This document shows, piece after piece, positions 33,890 through 41,765 of a stretch of DNA of 64,000 bases. Source of the stretch: Saccharibacillus sp. O23 (lineage in GTDB: Bacteria > Bacillota > Bacilli > Paenibacillales > Paenibacillaceae); contig NZ_NJDE01000025.1 in NCBI RefSeq assembly GCF_002205895.1, positions 124,001-188,000 on the forward strand. The letters run 5' to 3'. Under the pieces are notes generated by a model. The model was not told where the DNA came from. It ran no database searches and saw only the letters and a program-made list of their open reading frames with translations. The position numbers were made by a program, and so were the translations under genes. The stretch's first letter is position 1, and every line of letters begins with the position of its first letter.

Positions 33890-35198
33890 GTCGTTGTTCC
33901 GCCTGAAGTTGAAAGTCAAACTGATCCTCGCGCTCGCGCTGACGGCCGTTCTCTCCGTCGGCTTGTTCTTCGCGCTGCAAACGTTCGGCAACGATCTGCT
34001 CAACCGCTACTTCGACCGTTCTTCGTTTATCGCGAACCAGAACGCCAAGACCGTCAAGCAGTTCGCCGATTACGTGCAGGAACGGCATTTGGAGACGGAC
34101 GATACGCAAAGCTTGACGGACTGGGTCGAGAAAAAGAAATACGTCGCTTTATACGTCTATCGGGACCGAAAATTGGTCTATTCTTCCGACGGCTATTACG
34201 CGCAGGCCGAAGGCAAAGACTCGCAGCCGTTCGTGCCCGACGAATCGCTGCGCAAGATCGCTTTCGCCGACGCCGACGCGCAGGTTTATTTGGAGTCTTT
34301 TTCGGAATATCAATACTATACGCTCGTGACCTTCGCCTGCTTGGCCGTGTCGCTCGGATTCTTCCTGCTGCTCATGCTGCTGTTCATCAACGTGAAGACG
34401 TCTTATATCGAGGTGCTCGAGAACGAGATCAAGATTCTGGAAGGCGGCAACTTGGAATATCCGATCACGATCAAAGGCAAAGACGAACTCGCTTCGCTGG
34501 CGCAAAGCATCAACGAGATGAGAAAATCGTTCATCGAACGTCTGGCCAGCGAAGAAGAAGCCCGGAACGCCAACCACGAATTGGTGACGGCGATGTCCCA
34601 TGATCTGCGAACGCCTCTTACAGCCTTGATCGGCTATCTGGACATCATTCAATATCGCAAATACCGAACGGAAGAGCAGTTGTTCAAATATATCGCCAAC
34701 AGCAAAGACAACGCGTATCGCATCAAACATCTGTCCGACCAACTCTTCGAATATTTCCTGATGTCCCATCACTCCGGCGAACCGCTCGAATTCGAAAGCT
34801 ACGACGGAATCCCGCTGCTCGATCAGTTGATCGGCACGCATGCGCCTCTGTTGATCGACGAAGGATTGGAGGTCGAATGGGTGCCTTGCGAAACGGAATT
34901 CGCGCTGCACGTCCATGCCATGTCCATGCAGCGGGTGTTCGACAATCTATTCTCCAACATGCTGAAATACGCGGACAAATCCGAGCCGGCGACGATCCGC
35001 TGCGAGCGGTCGGAAAATAAGCTGCATTTGCTGATCGAGAACCGTATCGCCCCCCAAGCCGACTCCGCGGAGAGTACGGGGATCGGAATCAAGGTATGCG
35101 AAAAAATCATCCAAGCTCACGGAGGAACCTTCAGCGCCGAAGCGATCGACGGACGTTATAGAGTCCGAATCGAATTGGACGCCGCAGCGCCGAATTGA
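33882..35198 (+). CDS. Sensor histidine kinase, VanS-like
   Basis: A 438-residue kinase from TTG (GAAAGGGG upstream). TM1 is at about 13-33, an extracytoplasmic sensor domain spans 35-147, TM2 150-172, then a HAMP domain, the dimerisation domain with H240 in TAMSHDLRTPLTALIGYLDI and the ATPase domain with an N-like box NLFSNMLKYAD. The G1 box (DxGxG) is absent: the sequence runs LIENRIAPQADSAESTGIGIKVCEKIIQAHGG, with only the G2-type GIGIK remaining. Related Firmicutes kinases share this reduced ATP lid. It forms an operon with the preceding regulator. Confidence 0.9.
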   Translation: MIKSLFRLKLKVKLILALALTAVLSVGLFFALQTFGNDLLNRYFDRSSFIANQNAKTVKQFADYVQERHLETDDTQSLTDWVEKKKYVALYVYRDRKLVYSSDGYYAQAEGKDSQPFVPDESLRKIAFADADAQVYLESFSEYQYYTLVTFACLAVSLGFFLLLMLLFINVKTSYIEVLENEIKILEGGNLEYPITIKGKDELASLAQSINEMRKSFIERLASEEEARNANHELVTAMSHDLRTPLTALIGYLDIIQYRKYRTEEQLFKYIANSKDNAYRIKHLSDQLFEYFLMSHHSGEPLEFESYDGIPLLDQLIGTHAPLLIDEGLEVEWVPCETEFALHVHAMSMQRVFDNLFSNMLKYADKSEPATIRCERSENKLHLLIENRIAPQADSAESTGIGIKVCEKIIQAHGGTFSAEAIDGRYRVRIELDAAAPN

Positions 35199-35203
35199 CG
35201 CCA

Positions 35204-35238
35204 AAAAACCGACGCGCCCATGCGGGCGGTCGGTTTCG
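35204..35238. terminator. Bidirectional terminator after the two-component operon
   Basis: AAACCGAC / GTCGGTTT outer stem (35206-35213, 35229-35236) with inner GCCC/GGGC pairs. It closes the kinase transcript; the A run gives a T run on the minus strand for the small gene ending at 35302. Confidence 0.75.
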
Positions 35239-35301
35239 TTCGCATCCTGCCGGTCGGTCGGTTCGCGACGTCGTCGGCCGGAGTTTTTTACGGTTTGCTA
35301 A

Positions 35302-35460
35302 TTACTTGTCTTCTTCGTCGCCGGAAGCTTTGGGAGACGGCTTGGCCGTCCATTCGTCGGCTTGCGGTTCGACGTTTGCGCCCTGCTCTTTGCGGTTCTT
35401 CTCCATCAATGTATCTTCGCCCGCGCTTTGTTGATTCGGATCTTGGTTAGCGTCTGCCAT
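35302..35460 (-). CDS. Small hydrophilic acidic protein (52 aa)
   Basis: An ATG at 35460 preceded by GAGGAGGAATGCAGC opens a 53-codon frame whose product begins MADANQDPNQQSAGED and ends SGDEEDK. It has no hydrophobic segment and no Cys; Gln, Asn, Glu and Asp dominate, suggesting an intrinsically disordered protein. Third-position GC is similar to that of the neighbours. Below common length cut-offs, it would be missed by many gene callers. I know no family; a stress- or spore-related small protein is possible but not shown. Confidence 0.7.
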   Translation of the reverse strand: MADANQDPNQQSAGEDTLMEKNRKEQGANVEPQADEWTAKPSPKASGDEEDK

Positions 35461-35572
35461 GCTGCATTCCTCCTCGATAAGTTCTGATCATCTTGCGACA
35501 ACGTATCATTACCCGAATGGAGGAGAAGGAAACAGGGCCGGCCGGAATCCGCAGCTTAAGCTGCCGTCCTTT

Positions 35573-36352
35573 TCAACGAACGGACAGCCAAGCCCGCCCT
35601 CCGCGCCAATCCACGCCGACGGGCATTTCGAAGAATTCGCTCAGCTTCTCGTCGTTCAAGATCTTTTTCGATTCGCCTTGAGCGAAGATCCGGCCGCGGC
35701 GAATCAGCAGCGAATGGGAAAATACCGGAGAAACTTCTTCCGTATGATGCGTGACCAGCAGCAGCGTAGGCGCGTCCGGACGAACGGCGAGCGCGTCGAT
35801 GCTCTGAAGCAAGGCTTCGCGCGAGATAAAGTCCAGACCGTTGCTCGCTTCGTCGAGAATGAGCAGCTTCGGCGAAGCCATCAGCGCGCGGGCGATCAAC
35901 AGCTTCTGCTTCTCGCCTTGCGAGCAGGTCTGATAGGTGCGTCCGATCAGATGGGAACAGCCCAGATCGTTCATCAAAGCGTGCGCCTTCTCCCGGTCCG
36001 CCTGCTCGATCTCGGCGTACAGCCCGATCGACGCGTGCCGTCCGCTGATCACGATCTCCAACGCCTGCTCGTTGGGACGGATCTTCTCTTGCAACGACGA
36101 ACTGACCCAACCGATCGATTTGCGAAGTTCCCTCAAATCGATCGTGCCGAACTTATGCCCGAGCACGGATACTTCGCCGGTCGTCGGCCACATGTACCCG
36201 CTGATGATGTTCAGAATGCTGCTCTTGCCGGAGCCGTTCAAGCCTAATACGGCCCAATGCTGTCCTTCTTCCACGGTCCAGTCGATATCCTGAAGAATCA
36301 GACTGTCTCCGCGTCTCCAGGAGACGCCTTTCAATTCGATCGCTTTCGGCAT
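35573..36352 (-). CDS. ABC transporter ATPase (YlmA/ModF-like, orphan)
   Basis: A protein of 259 residues: Walker A GLNGSGKSS (about 38-46), Q-loop WVSSSLQEK, signature variant CSQGEKQK instead of LSGGQ, Walker B KLLILDEASNGLD and switch His THHTEEV. No permease is adjacent, and the signature variant plus sequence style match B. subtilis YlmA-type ATPases, whose transport partners are not defined. The nearest upstream gene is a histidine phosphatase on the same strand 166 bases away, with a terminator between. Confidence 0.88.
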   Translation of the reverse strand: MPKAIELKGVSWRRGDSLILQDIDWTVEEGQHWAVLGLNGSGKSSILNIISGYMWPTTGEVSVLGHKFGTIDLRELRKSIGWVSSSLQEKIRPNEQALEIVISGRHASIGLYAEIEQADREKAHALMNDLGCSHLIGRTYQTCSQGEKQKLLIARALMASPKLLILDEASNGLDFISREALLQSIDALAVRPDAPTLLLVTHHTEEVSPVFSHSLLIRRGRIFAQGESKKILNDEKLSEFFEMPVGVDWRGGRAWLSVR

Positions 36353-36442
36353 ATCCTTTCCCCCTTTAAAGCATCAGTCTTTTCATCCTAGCGCAAGCCG
36401 CCGACGATTGCAAAAGGAGATTGCGGCGCGAAACGGCGCATG

Positions 36443-36466
36443 CCAAAAAACCGCCTTTCGGCGGTC
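36443..36466 (-). terminator. Terminator of the histidine phosphatase gene
   Basis: ACCGCC / GGCGGT stem (36450-36455, 36460-36465) followed on the minus strand by TTTTTT; about 55 bases past the stop at 36519. Confidence 0.85.
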
Positions 36467-36518
36467 GGACGGCGTGCGGATTGCGGTTCGTTTTCTTTCG
36501 CCCGTTCGGCGAAAAGAG

Positions 36519-37133
36519 TTACCCCCGAAGATGCTCTTGGGCGTTCATGAACACGATCCGTCTGCGAGGTCCTTCGATGCGGAACAGATGAATGCCCGTA
36601 TCGCCCGTGGCCAGCGACGTCTCCGTTCGGAACGGCAGATTGAGCAGACTATGGAACAACATATTGATCATGCCGCCGTGCGTGACCAGACAGATGCGGT
36701 GCAGATCCGGCTTGTTCTGATGCGCGAACAGCAGCGCGGACAAAAAGGCTTCCGCGCGGGCACGGAATTGAATCTCGGATTCCGTCTCGGCGAACGTGTC
36801 GTGAGGCTGACGTCCTCCGATCGGCAGCGGATAACGCAGCCGGGCTTCCTCGCGTCTCATGCCGGCCAACAGGCCGTTGTCCCATTCCGCCAATTCCGCG
36901 TCGTAAGCCACCGTAAGCCGGCACTCCTGCGCGATCGCTTCCGCCGTGCGCGCGGCGCGCTTAAGCGGACTGGCTACGATCTCGTGCGGACGGTACCGCT
37001 TGGCAATCCATGCCGCCGCAAGTCCTGCTTGTCGTTCGCCCAACGGAGTCAATTCAAAATCCGCCCGTCCTTCATGGCGATCTTCCAGATCGGCTTGAGA
37101 TTCCCCGTGCCGTACGACCAACAATTCGATCAT
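36519..37133 (-). CDS. Histidine phosphatase family protein
   Basis: A protein of 204 residues with LLVVRHGESQAD (phospho-acceptor His in RHGES, residue 9), ASPLKRAARTAEAIAQE and the second His in CLVTHGGMINML. This is the CobC/GpmB-like layout of alpha-ribazole or sugar phosphatases; no cobalamin gene is nearby, so a specific name is not justified. It stands alone with its own terminator. GGGGGAT nine bases before ATG is the likely ribosome-binding site. Confidence 0.9.
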   Translation of the reverse strand: MIELLVVRHGESQADLEDRHEGRADFELTPLGERQAGLAAAWIAKRYRPHEIVASPLKRAARTAEAIAQECRLTVAYDAELAEWDNGLLAGMRREEARLRYPLPIGGRQPHDTFAETESEIQFRARAEAFLSALLFAHQNKPDLHRICLVTHGGMINMLFHSLLNLPFRTETSLATGDTGIHLFRIEGPRRRIVFMNAQEHLRG

Positions 37134-37390
37134 GTTCGTTTCATCCCCCAGTATGCTAAGTAGGTGTACGCAAATTTTTCGGTCGTTATGATTTCCGGCA
37201 TGCGGGCATACAGGCTTTTTGCCTGACCCCGAACCGCTTGCTTAAACTTATTTTCGGCCTTTTTCCAGTTTTAATCAATCGGCATATTCTATCATGAATT
37301 TTTCAGGCAATGATTGAACATAATAGGAAAGCCGAATATCCGCTTGCTTGGCCGATCAGACCTTTGGAGCGTTCCGGTTTCCGTCGCGCT

Positions 37391-38008
37391 TCAATCCAGC
37401 CAAGCCGGCCGTTCGGGATCGCGCAAATATTCGAACATCTCGCGGACCTGCCGATCGGTATTGCGTTCTTGCGACAGCGGGGGAAGTTCGTTTTCGGCGA
37501 AAAATCCGACTTCGCTCGTCTCCATCGTCTCCGCTGCTTCGCCGCCCGTGATTTCGCAGCGGAAAAAGAATTTGTACACATGGAACGGCGATACCGGATG
37601 TTCGTGGAATTTCTTGTCGAGCACCGCCAGCAGCCGGCCCGCCGAAGCTTCGTACCCCGTTTCCTCGCGAATCTCCTTCACGACGTTCTCTTTGGCCGAC
37701 AACCCGATATCCGCCCAACCTCCCGGCAGCGACCAAGCTCCGTCGAGACGCTCCCGAACCAACAAGATTCGCTCTTCCCGAAAAATGACGCCCCGCACGT
37801 CTACTTTCGGCGTCGCGTATCCGCTCTCTCCCGCAAACAGTTCCCGAATCTGCTTCGTATCGACCCCCGTGTATTCGCTCATGATCTCCACGCTGAGCGT
37901 TCGAAGCATCTCGAAGCGTTCCAAATCGTACGCGTCTCGCGAATATTCCAATCCCGCTTGACTGATCGCCTGAATCTGCTTGGCCCATTCCAACCATTTC
38001 GGCTGCAT
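37391..38008 (-). CDS. NUDIX hydrolase with N-terminal helical domain
   Basis: A protein of 205 residues. The N-terminal helical part (1-60, LEWAKQIQAISQAGLEYSRDAYDLERFEML) is the Nudix_N_2 type; the NUDIX fold follows with the box G-WADIG-L-SAKENVV-KEIREETGY, in which Leu and Lys replace the usual first Glu and Arg, a common variant in this subfamily. Relatives hydrolyse ADP-ribose or pyrophosphates; the substrate is not evident. The ATG follows AAGGAGGGAG. No clear terminator is visible on its 3' side. The 257 bases between it and the gene ending at 37133 hold only a weak CAGGC/GCCTG hairpin (37209-37224). Confidence 0.88.
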   Translation of the reverse strand: MQPKWLEWAKQIQAISQAGLEYSRDAYDLERFEMLRTLSVEIMSEYTGVDTKQIRELFAGESGYATPKVDVRGVIFREERILLVRERLDGAWSLPGGWADIGLSAKENVVKEIREETGYEASAGRLLAVLDKKFHEHPVSPFHVYKFFFRCEITGGEAAETMETSEVGFFAENELPPLSQERNTDRQVREMFEYLRDPERPAWLD

Positions 38009-38096
38009 CTTCTCCCTCCTTGCTTTTCCCTATGTATAGGCACAGGCTTTTTAACTTCGTCCCGCAGGCAGGCAATTCCTCTTTTTTTCTCCAAAT

Positions 38097-38135
38097 GGCA
38101 AAAGGACTTTTCCGGATCGTTCCCGAAAAGCCCTT
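38097..38135 (-). terminator. Probable terminator of the HD-GYP gene
   Basis: AAGGGCTTTTCGGG and CCGGAAAAGTCCTTTT arms form a hairpin on the minus strand that ends in TTTTG; 20 bases past the stop. A short GGGAGA/TCTCCC hairpin precedes it. Confidence 0.7.
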
Positions 38136-38155
38136 CTTTGGGAGAGTTCTCCCTT

Positions 38156-39190
38156 TTACACGAAAATCTCTTCGATCGCCAGCTGCCGTTCGCGCGACAG
38201 ATCATGGAATTGATCGCCGACCCGAACAAGCGGCTTGAACAGATCCGAAGGGTTGTTAAGGATAATCGTTCCCGTAGTCCCGCTGCTCAGCCGAACGTTT
38301 TTGCCGATGAGGTTCGACATCAGATGCTGAACGAGCGCTTGAACCGCTTTTTCGTTCAGTTTGCCGAAGCCCAACTCGTGCACTTCGCGCAGAATGTCGA
38401 GCAGCGGCCGTTTCGCTTCGCCTCGGCGGCTCTCGGAGAGTTTCAAATATGTATTGGCGACGGCAACGATCTGGGAATACGGATGAATATCCGGCTTGGT
38501 TAATCCTTGCGGATAGCCGGAACCGTCTTCGCGTTCGTGATGCTGCCAAGCGACCAGCGCGGTCGTCTCGTCGTCCATCGAGGCTCGAATGATATCGTAG
38601 CCGAATTTCGCATGCTTGCGAAGTTCCAGCAGATCGTAATTCGTCAAATAGTCGCTCCGGTTGCGGATCGTCGGAGAGATCTTGCTTTTGCCGATGTCGT
38701 GCAGATAACCGGCTTTGCTGATCGCATAACACTGCTCGCGCGAGTAACCGAGCCAGGTCGCGATATAATACGAGAGCATGCCGACTTGCATGGAGTGGTT
38801 GTACAAGCTGACGTCTTCCCGCTCCAATACCAGCAGCAGCGAAGTGACGTCGCGATGTTCGTCCACCGTGCGAAGCAGCGGTTCGAGCTGCAGATCGACC
38901 GTTACCTCGTCGAACTTGCCGCTGGTCAACGCTTCGAGGAAGATGGTCTGATACCCGCGGATCGCAAGTTCCATATGACTGCGCATCGCTTCGCTGAGCA
39001 CGCCCGGCGCGGATTCCGAATTTTCTTCGCGGGATTCGATATCGACGTATTCGACCTTATGGCGCTTGAGCAAGTCGGCCTCTTCTCCCCGAATGACCGT
39101 ACCTTTAGGCAGAATATGGAGACCGACCTGGCTAAACGCGTCTTCTTTCAGCATATCGCCGTGTTCAATATCCGTTATATGGACTCGCAA
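38156..39190 (-). CDS. HD-GYP domain c-di-GMP phosphodiesterase-like protein
   Basis: The protein has 344 residues from a TTG start. The catalytic domain (about 125-290) contains NHSMQVGMLSYYIA, YLHDIGKSKI (the HD pair), RKHAKFGYDII and HHEREDGSGYPQGL, so the HHE and GYP signatures are intact. It should hydrolyse cyclic di-GMP and affect motility or biofilm state. The N-terminal ~80 residues form a small DUF3391-like part (LPKGTVIRGEEADLLKRHKVEYVDIE). The TTG is preceded by AGGGGGGGTAG. It is divergent from the BKACE gene, with 300 bases between the starts. Confidence 0.9.
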   Translation of the reverse strand: MRVHITDIEHGDMLKEDAFSQVGLHILPKGTVIRGEEADLLKRHKVEYVDIESREENSESAPGVLSEAMRSHMELAIRGYQTIFLEALTSGKFDEVTVDLQLEPLLRTVDEHRDVTSLLLVLEREDVSLYNHSMQVGMLSYYIATWLGYSREQCYAISKAGYLHDIGKSKISPTIRNRSDYLTNYDLLELRKHAKFGYDIIRASMDDETTALVAWQHHEREDGSGYPQGLTKPDIHPYSQIVAVANTYLKLSESRRGEAKRPLLDILREVHELGFGKLNEKAVQALVQHLMSNLIGKNVRLSSGTTGTIILNNPSDLFKPLVRVGDQFHDLSRERQLAIEEIFV

Positions 39191-39491
39191 TGGACTACCC
39201 CCCCTGGATATGCGTGCAGTATTTCTTTTCGCAAAGTTTCTATTAAAAGTATCGGTCGGAACGGACTTTTTATTAGCTGGCAGGCAGGAAAGACGACTTT
39301 AGTCGGGCAAAAAACGCGAAAAATAAGGCCTTTCTACTATCTTGCTTTTATTTTAAATGTAAAAATGTGGTTAAAGGATCGTCTATCCAAAAATATCCAA
39401 ACTCTAAAAAAAGAGCGCTTCCGTTCCGATAACCGAAGTATACCCGATTTGATCCTTGATTTGATCCTTTAATGTTTTGAGGAGGATACGC
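39191..39491. other. Divergent intergenic region, 301 bases, with a 12-base tandem repeat
   Basis: This AT-rich stretch separates the HD-GYP and BKACE genes. GATTTGATCCTT occurs twice back to back at 39446-39457 and 39458-39469, directly before the BKACE ribosome-binding site. TATACC at 39439-39444 could be a -10 without a good -35. I see no open frame with a ribosome-binding site and no hairpin. Confidence 0.6.
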
Positions 39492-40211
39492 ATGCTTCAA
39501 GCCTGCCTGAACGGTTCAAGAACCCGAAACGACCACCCCGCCATTCCTTGCACGCCGGACGAGATTGCCGCCGACGCGGAAAAAGCGGTGCTTGCCGGAG
39601 CCGCGGAATTACATATTCACGTACGCAACGATCGCGAGACCGAAAGCCTCGAACCCGAAGATGTCGCCCGCACGCTGTCGGCCGTGCGCGATCGTCTTCC
39701 TCGTATTCCGGTCGGCATTTCGACGGCTTGGCCGATTCTTCCGGACAGCGCGGCCCGCATGCAGCGCCTTCGCTCTTGGCATGTTCTGCCCGATTACATC
39801 ACCGTGAACATCCATGAACCCGATGCCGAATGGATGGTCGCGGCCGCTTTGTCGCGCGGCATTGGCGTCGAAGCCGGACTGTGCAGCGAGGCGGATGCCG
39901 AACGTTTCGTCGCCATGCCGGGATGCGACAGCTGCCGCCGAATCCTGATCCGCATCGAAAAACCGGATGCCGGACGCGAATCGGCGGAAGTCCGCCGGAT
40001 CCGCAGCATACTGAAGCGCGCCGATTGCCGCCTGCCGATTCTGCTGCACGGCTGCGAAGCCACCATGTGGCCGATGTATATCGAGGCTATGCTGCAGGGT
40101 TTGGACGGACGCATCGGTTTCGAAGACGGAAGCATTCTGCTCTCCGGAGTCACGGCACGGGATAACGCCGAGTTGATCGAGACGGCCAAGATTATCGCTT
40201 CGCGCTTTTGA
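39492..40211 (+). CDS. BKACE family protein (DUF849, beta-keto acid cleavage type)
   Basis: A protein of 239 residues with a TIM-barrel style DUF849 pattern: MLQACLNGSRTR at the start, the zinc-binding H41-x-H43 in AELHIHVRND, GISTAWPI, and the closing RIGFEDGSILLSGVTARDNAELI where Glu of the FED segment is expected in the active site. BKACE enzymes cleave beta-keto acids with acetyl-CoA. It is shorter than the typical 270-310 residues, lacking part of the middle. The ATG follows GAGGAGG at a seven-base distance. Neighbours give no pathway. Confidence 0.82.
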   Translation: MLQACLNGSRTRNDHPAIPCTPDEIAADAEKAVLAGAAELHIHVRNDRETESLEPEDVARTLSAVRDRLPRIPVGISTAWPILPDSAARMQRLRSWHVLPDYITVNIHEPDAEWMVAAALSRGIGVEAGLCSEADAERFVAMPGCDSCRRILIRIEKPDAGRESAEVRRIRSILKRADCRLPILLHGCEATMWPMYIEAMLQGLDGRIGFEDGSILLSGVTARDNAELIETAKIIASRF

Positions 40212-40214
40212 CGC

Positions 40215-40257
40215 GCCCAAAAAATCCCGCAGTCCGTTCGACGGATTACGGGATCGG
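40215..40257 (-). terminator. Terminator of the small-protein/GNAT operon
   Basis: CCCG-AGTCCG / CGGATT-CGGG stem with loop TTCG (about 40224-40251), followed on the minus strand by TTTTTTGGGC. It lies 50 bases beyond the GNAT stop at 40308 and directly after the convergent BKACE gene. Confidence 0.8.
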
Positions 40258-40307
40258 CTCGGGGCCTGTATCCGATTATGCCGGCTCCATGCGGAAAGCG
40301 CCGAACT

Positions 40308-40742
40308 TCAGTCCAGCCTGCGGCGAAATCCGCGCACGTCTTCCGTATATCCCAGCGATTCGTAGAAAGCATGCGCTTCTTTGCGGAATCCGCTCGAGAC
40401 CAGAATCGCGTACCCGCAGCTTCGTTCCTTCGCCAAGCGTTCCAACTCTTCCATCAGCAGCCTTCCCGCTTTTTTGCCGCGAAAACGCTCCGATACGATG
40501 ACGTTCTCCACGACCATGAACGGTCGGCAGTCGCCGATCGGATCGTAACAGAAGACGGCCATCGCGCTTCCCGCCAACCGCTCGCCTTCGAAAGCGCCCA
40601 ATAAGACGTAACGATCGTCGGCTTCGATCCGCGCGAACGTCTCCCGCATCTTCGGTCCGCCGGATTTCTCTTCGACAAGTTCCCCGTACAATTCCGCAAG
40701 CTGCGGCAGGTCGCCGGTTCGGATTTTTCGGATCTCGATCAT
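40308..40742 (-). CDS. GNAT family N-acetyltransferase
   Basis: A GNAT of 144 residues with IEIRKIRTGDLPQLAELYGEL, VVENVIVSERFRGKKAGRLLMEEL (acetyl-CoA loop, K-K-A-G-R variant of RGxGxG) and a C-terminal AHAFYESLGYTEDVRGFRRRL. The motif resembles YvbK/PA4026-type small acetyltransferases. It is the last of a chain of genes whose start and stop codons overlap by four bases (ATGA with the 45-residue protein), so translation is coupled along the chain. Confidence 0.88.
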   Translation of the reverse strand: MIEIRKIRTGDLPQLAELYGELVEEKSGGPKMRETFARIEADDRYVLLGAFEGERLAGSAMAVFCYDPIGDCRPFMVVENVIVSERFRGKKAGRLLMEELERLAKERSCGYAILVSSGFRKEAHAFYESLGYTEDVRGFRRRLD

Positions 40743-40876
40743 CGGCCCTCCTCCTTTCTGTTTTTGGCAAAAATAAAACTCTCGTCGCGCGGATGGCCGG
40801 GGTTGCGCGATTCGACGAGCGGTTCGAGCACGATCGACGGCGTCTCTTGGGCAGGCATGGACATTCTTCGGTTCAA
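40739..40876 (-). CDS. Very small protein (45 aa) in an overlapping operon
   Basis: The frame opens at TTG (40876), eight bases after AAGGAG, and reads MNRRMSMPAQETPSIVLE to FIFAKNRKEEGR. Its TTGA overlaps the stop of the upstream membrane protein gene and its own stop overlaps the GNAT ATG. This double four-base overlap plus a good ribosome-binding site argues for a real gene. It is soluble, with ten acidic or basic residues in the last fifteen; no known family. An ATG (40864) four codons in could be the start instead. Confidence 0.65.
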   Translation of the reverse strand: MNRRMSMPAQETPSIVLEPLVESRNPGHPRDESFIFAKNRKEEGR

Positions 40877-41277
40877 GGGCGTATCTCCTTCATGGTCGGA
40901 ATATCGTCTCCGTCCGAGGTCCGGTAAGGTTCCCCCGAGACGGCCGACAGCTTGGGCGCTCCGTTTCCGTCTTCCCCGTTAAAAGGTCTCGCCGGTACGG
41001 GAACGGACTCGCGGCGCGTTTCCGGTCGGAAATATTCGATCGCCAGAATCAAGATCCCCGCCGCGAACATGAGGACGCCGATCGCGAAAGGCAGGCCCAG
41101 CGCCATGCTCTGCTTAAGATCCGCTTCGTACGGACCGCCGCCGAAGATGGCATACCAGACTCTCGTCCCGTCCCAAGTCGACATGTTCGGCACGAACAAC
41201 ACGGCGGCGACCAGAATGCAGCTCGTGATCCATGTCCCGGCCAAGGTTAACACGGAGCCGATGATCGTTTTTTTCAT
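40873..41277 (-). CDS. Small membrane protein of unknown function
   Basis: A protein of 134 residues with two hydrophobic segments (about 5-30, IIGSVLTLAGTWITSCILVAAVLFV, and 60-83, LPFAIGVLMFAAGILILAI) around a short loop. The C-terminal 50 residues are soluble with a Pro/Gly/Asp-rich stretch (RPFNGEDGNGAPKLSAV). The first helix may be a signal anchor. No family is recognised. It overlaps the 45-residue gene and lies 30 bases after the DUF2809 gene, so it belongs to the DinB/DUF2809 transcript. Confidence 0.75.
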   Translation of the reverse strand: MKKTIIGSVLTLAGTWITSCILVAAVLFVPNMSTWDGTRVWYAIFGGGPYEADLKQSMALGLPFAIGVLMFAAGILILAIEYFRPETRRESVPVPARPFNGEDGNGAPKLSAVSGEPYRTSDGDDIPTMKEIRP

Positions 41278-41307
41278 CGTCGGTTCCTCCTTTCTTCTAT
41301 ATAAGTT

Positions 41308-41763
41308 TTATCGGTTTCGATCGAACGTTTCGGTATTGCGAAAAATTTTCCGCCGGTTCGAGGCGAACGTGTCCAGCGCGAATACGCAAACGACCCCCGC
41401 CGAGTAACGTACCAGGTCGGCAAGCAAAAATCCGCGGCCCAGCACCAAAGCGCCCAACGTCGTTTTGCGCAGGCCGTCGATCCACTCCGCCCGGTACAGT
41501 TGGCTGAATTCGACGCCGAAGCTCAGCAGAAGCGCATACCCTGCGCAGATCGCCGTGCTTCGGCCCGGCAGGATCAGACGAATCAGCCAATAGATCATCG
41601 CGGCCCATAACGCGTCTCCGGCATGAATCGCCAGAAAACGCGGAATCTCGTTCCCGTAAACGCGCGACGCCAGACCCGACAGCAGGGTCGCGACGGCGGC
41701 GGCCGCATAAGCGAAGCGGCGGCGAGCGAGAAACGCCTTCCGCTTCGGACGCTTGCTTCGCAC
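41308..41763 (-). CDS. DUF2809 family membrane protein
   Basis: A protein of 151 residues starting at GTG two bases after the DinB stop. It contains four hydrophobic stretches with the DUF2809 pattern: FAYAAAAVATLLSGLASRVYGNEIPRFLAIHAGDALWAAMIYWLIRLI, then GVEFSQLYRAEWIDGLR. The conserved SR, AGD and EFSQ positions are recognisable. Family function is unknown; relatives are small integral membrane proteins of Bacillales. The GTG is chosen because of the preceding GGGGG and because no ATG fits. Confidence 0.83.
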   Translation of the reverse strand: MRSKRPKRKAFLARRRFAYAAAAVATLLSGLASRVYGNEIPRFLAIHAGDALWAAMIYWLIRLILPGRSTAICAGYALLLSFGVEFSQLYRAEWIDGLRKTTLGALVLGRGFLLADLVRYSAGVVCVFALDTFASNRRKIFRNTETFDRNR

Positions 41764-41765
41764 GG

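Noticed and set aside
36441-36536. Short plus-strand frame starting at ATGCCAAAAAAC with AAAAGGAG 20 bases upstream
   Set aside because: It runs through the terminator of the histidine phosphatase gene and into that gene in antisense; spacing is too long.
39191-39330. Possible sigma-D promoter for the HD-GYP gene (CTAA, 16 bases, ACCGATAC)
   Set aside because: Both boxes deviate from the consensus and the spacing is one base long; not enough to claim a motility sigma factor site.
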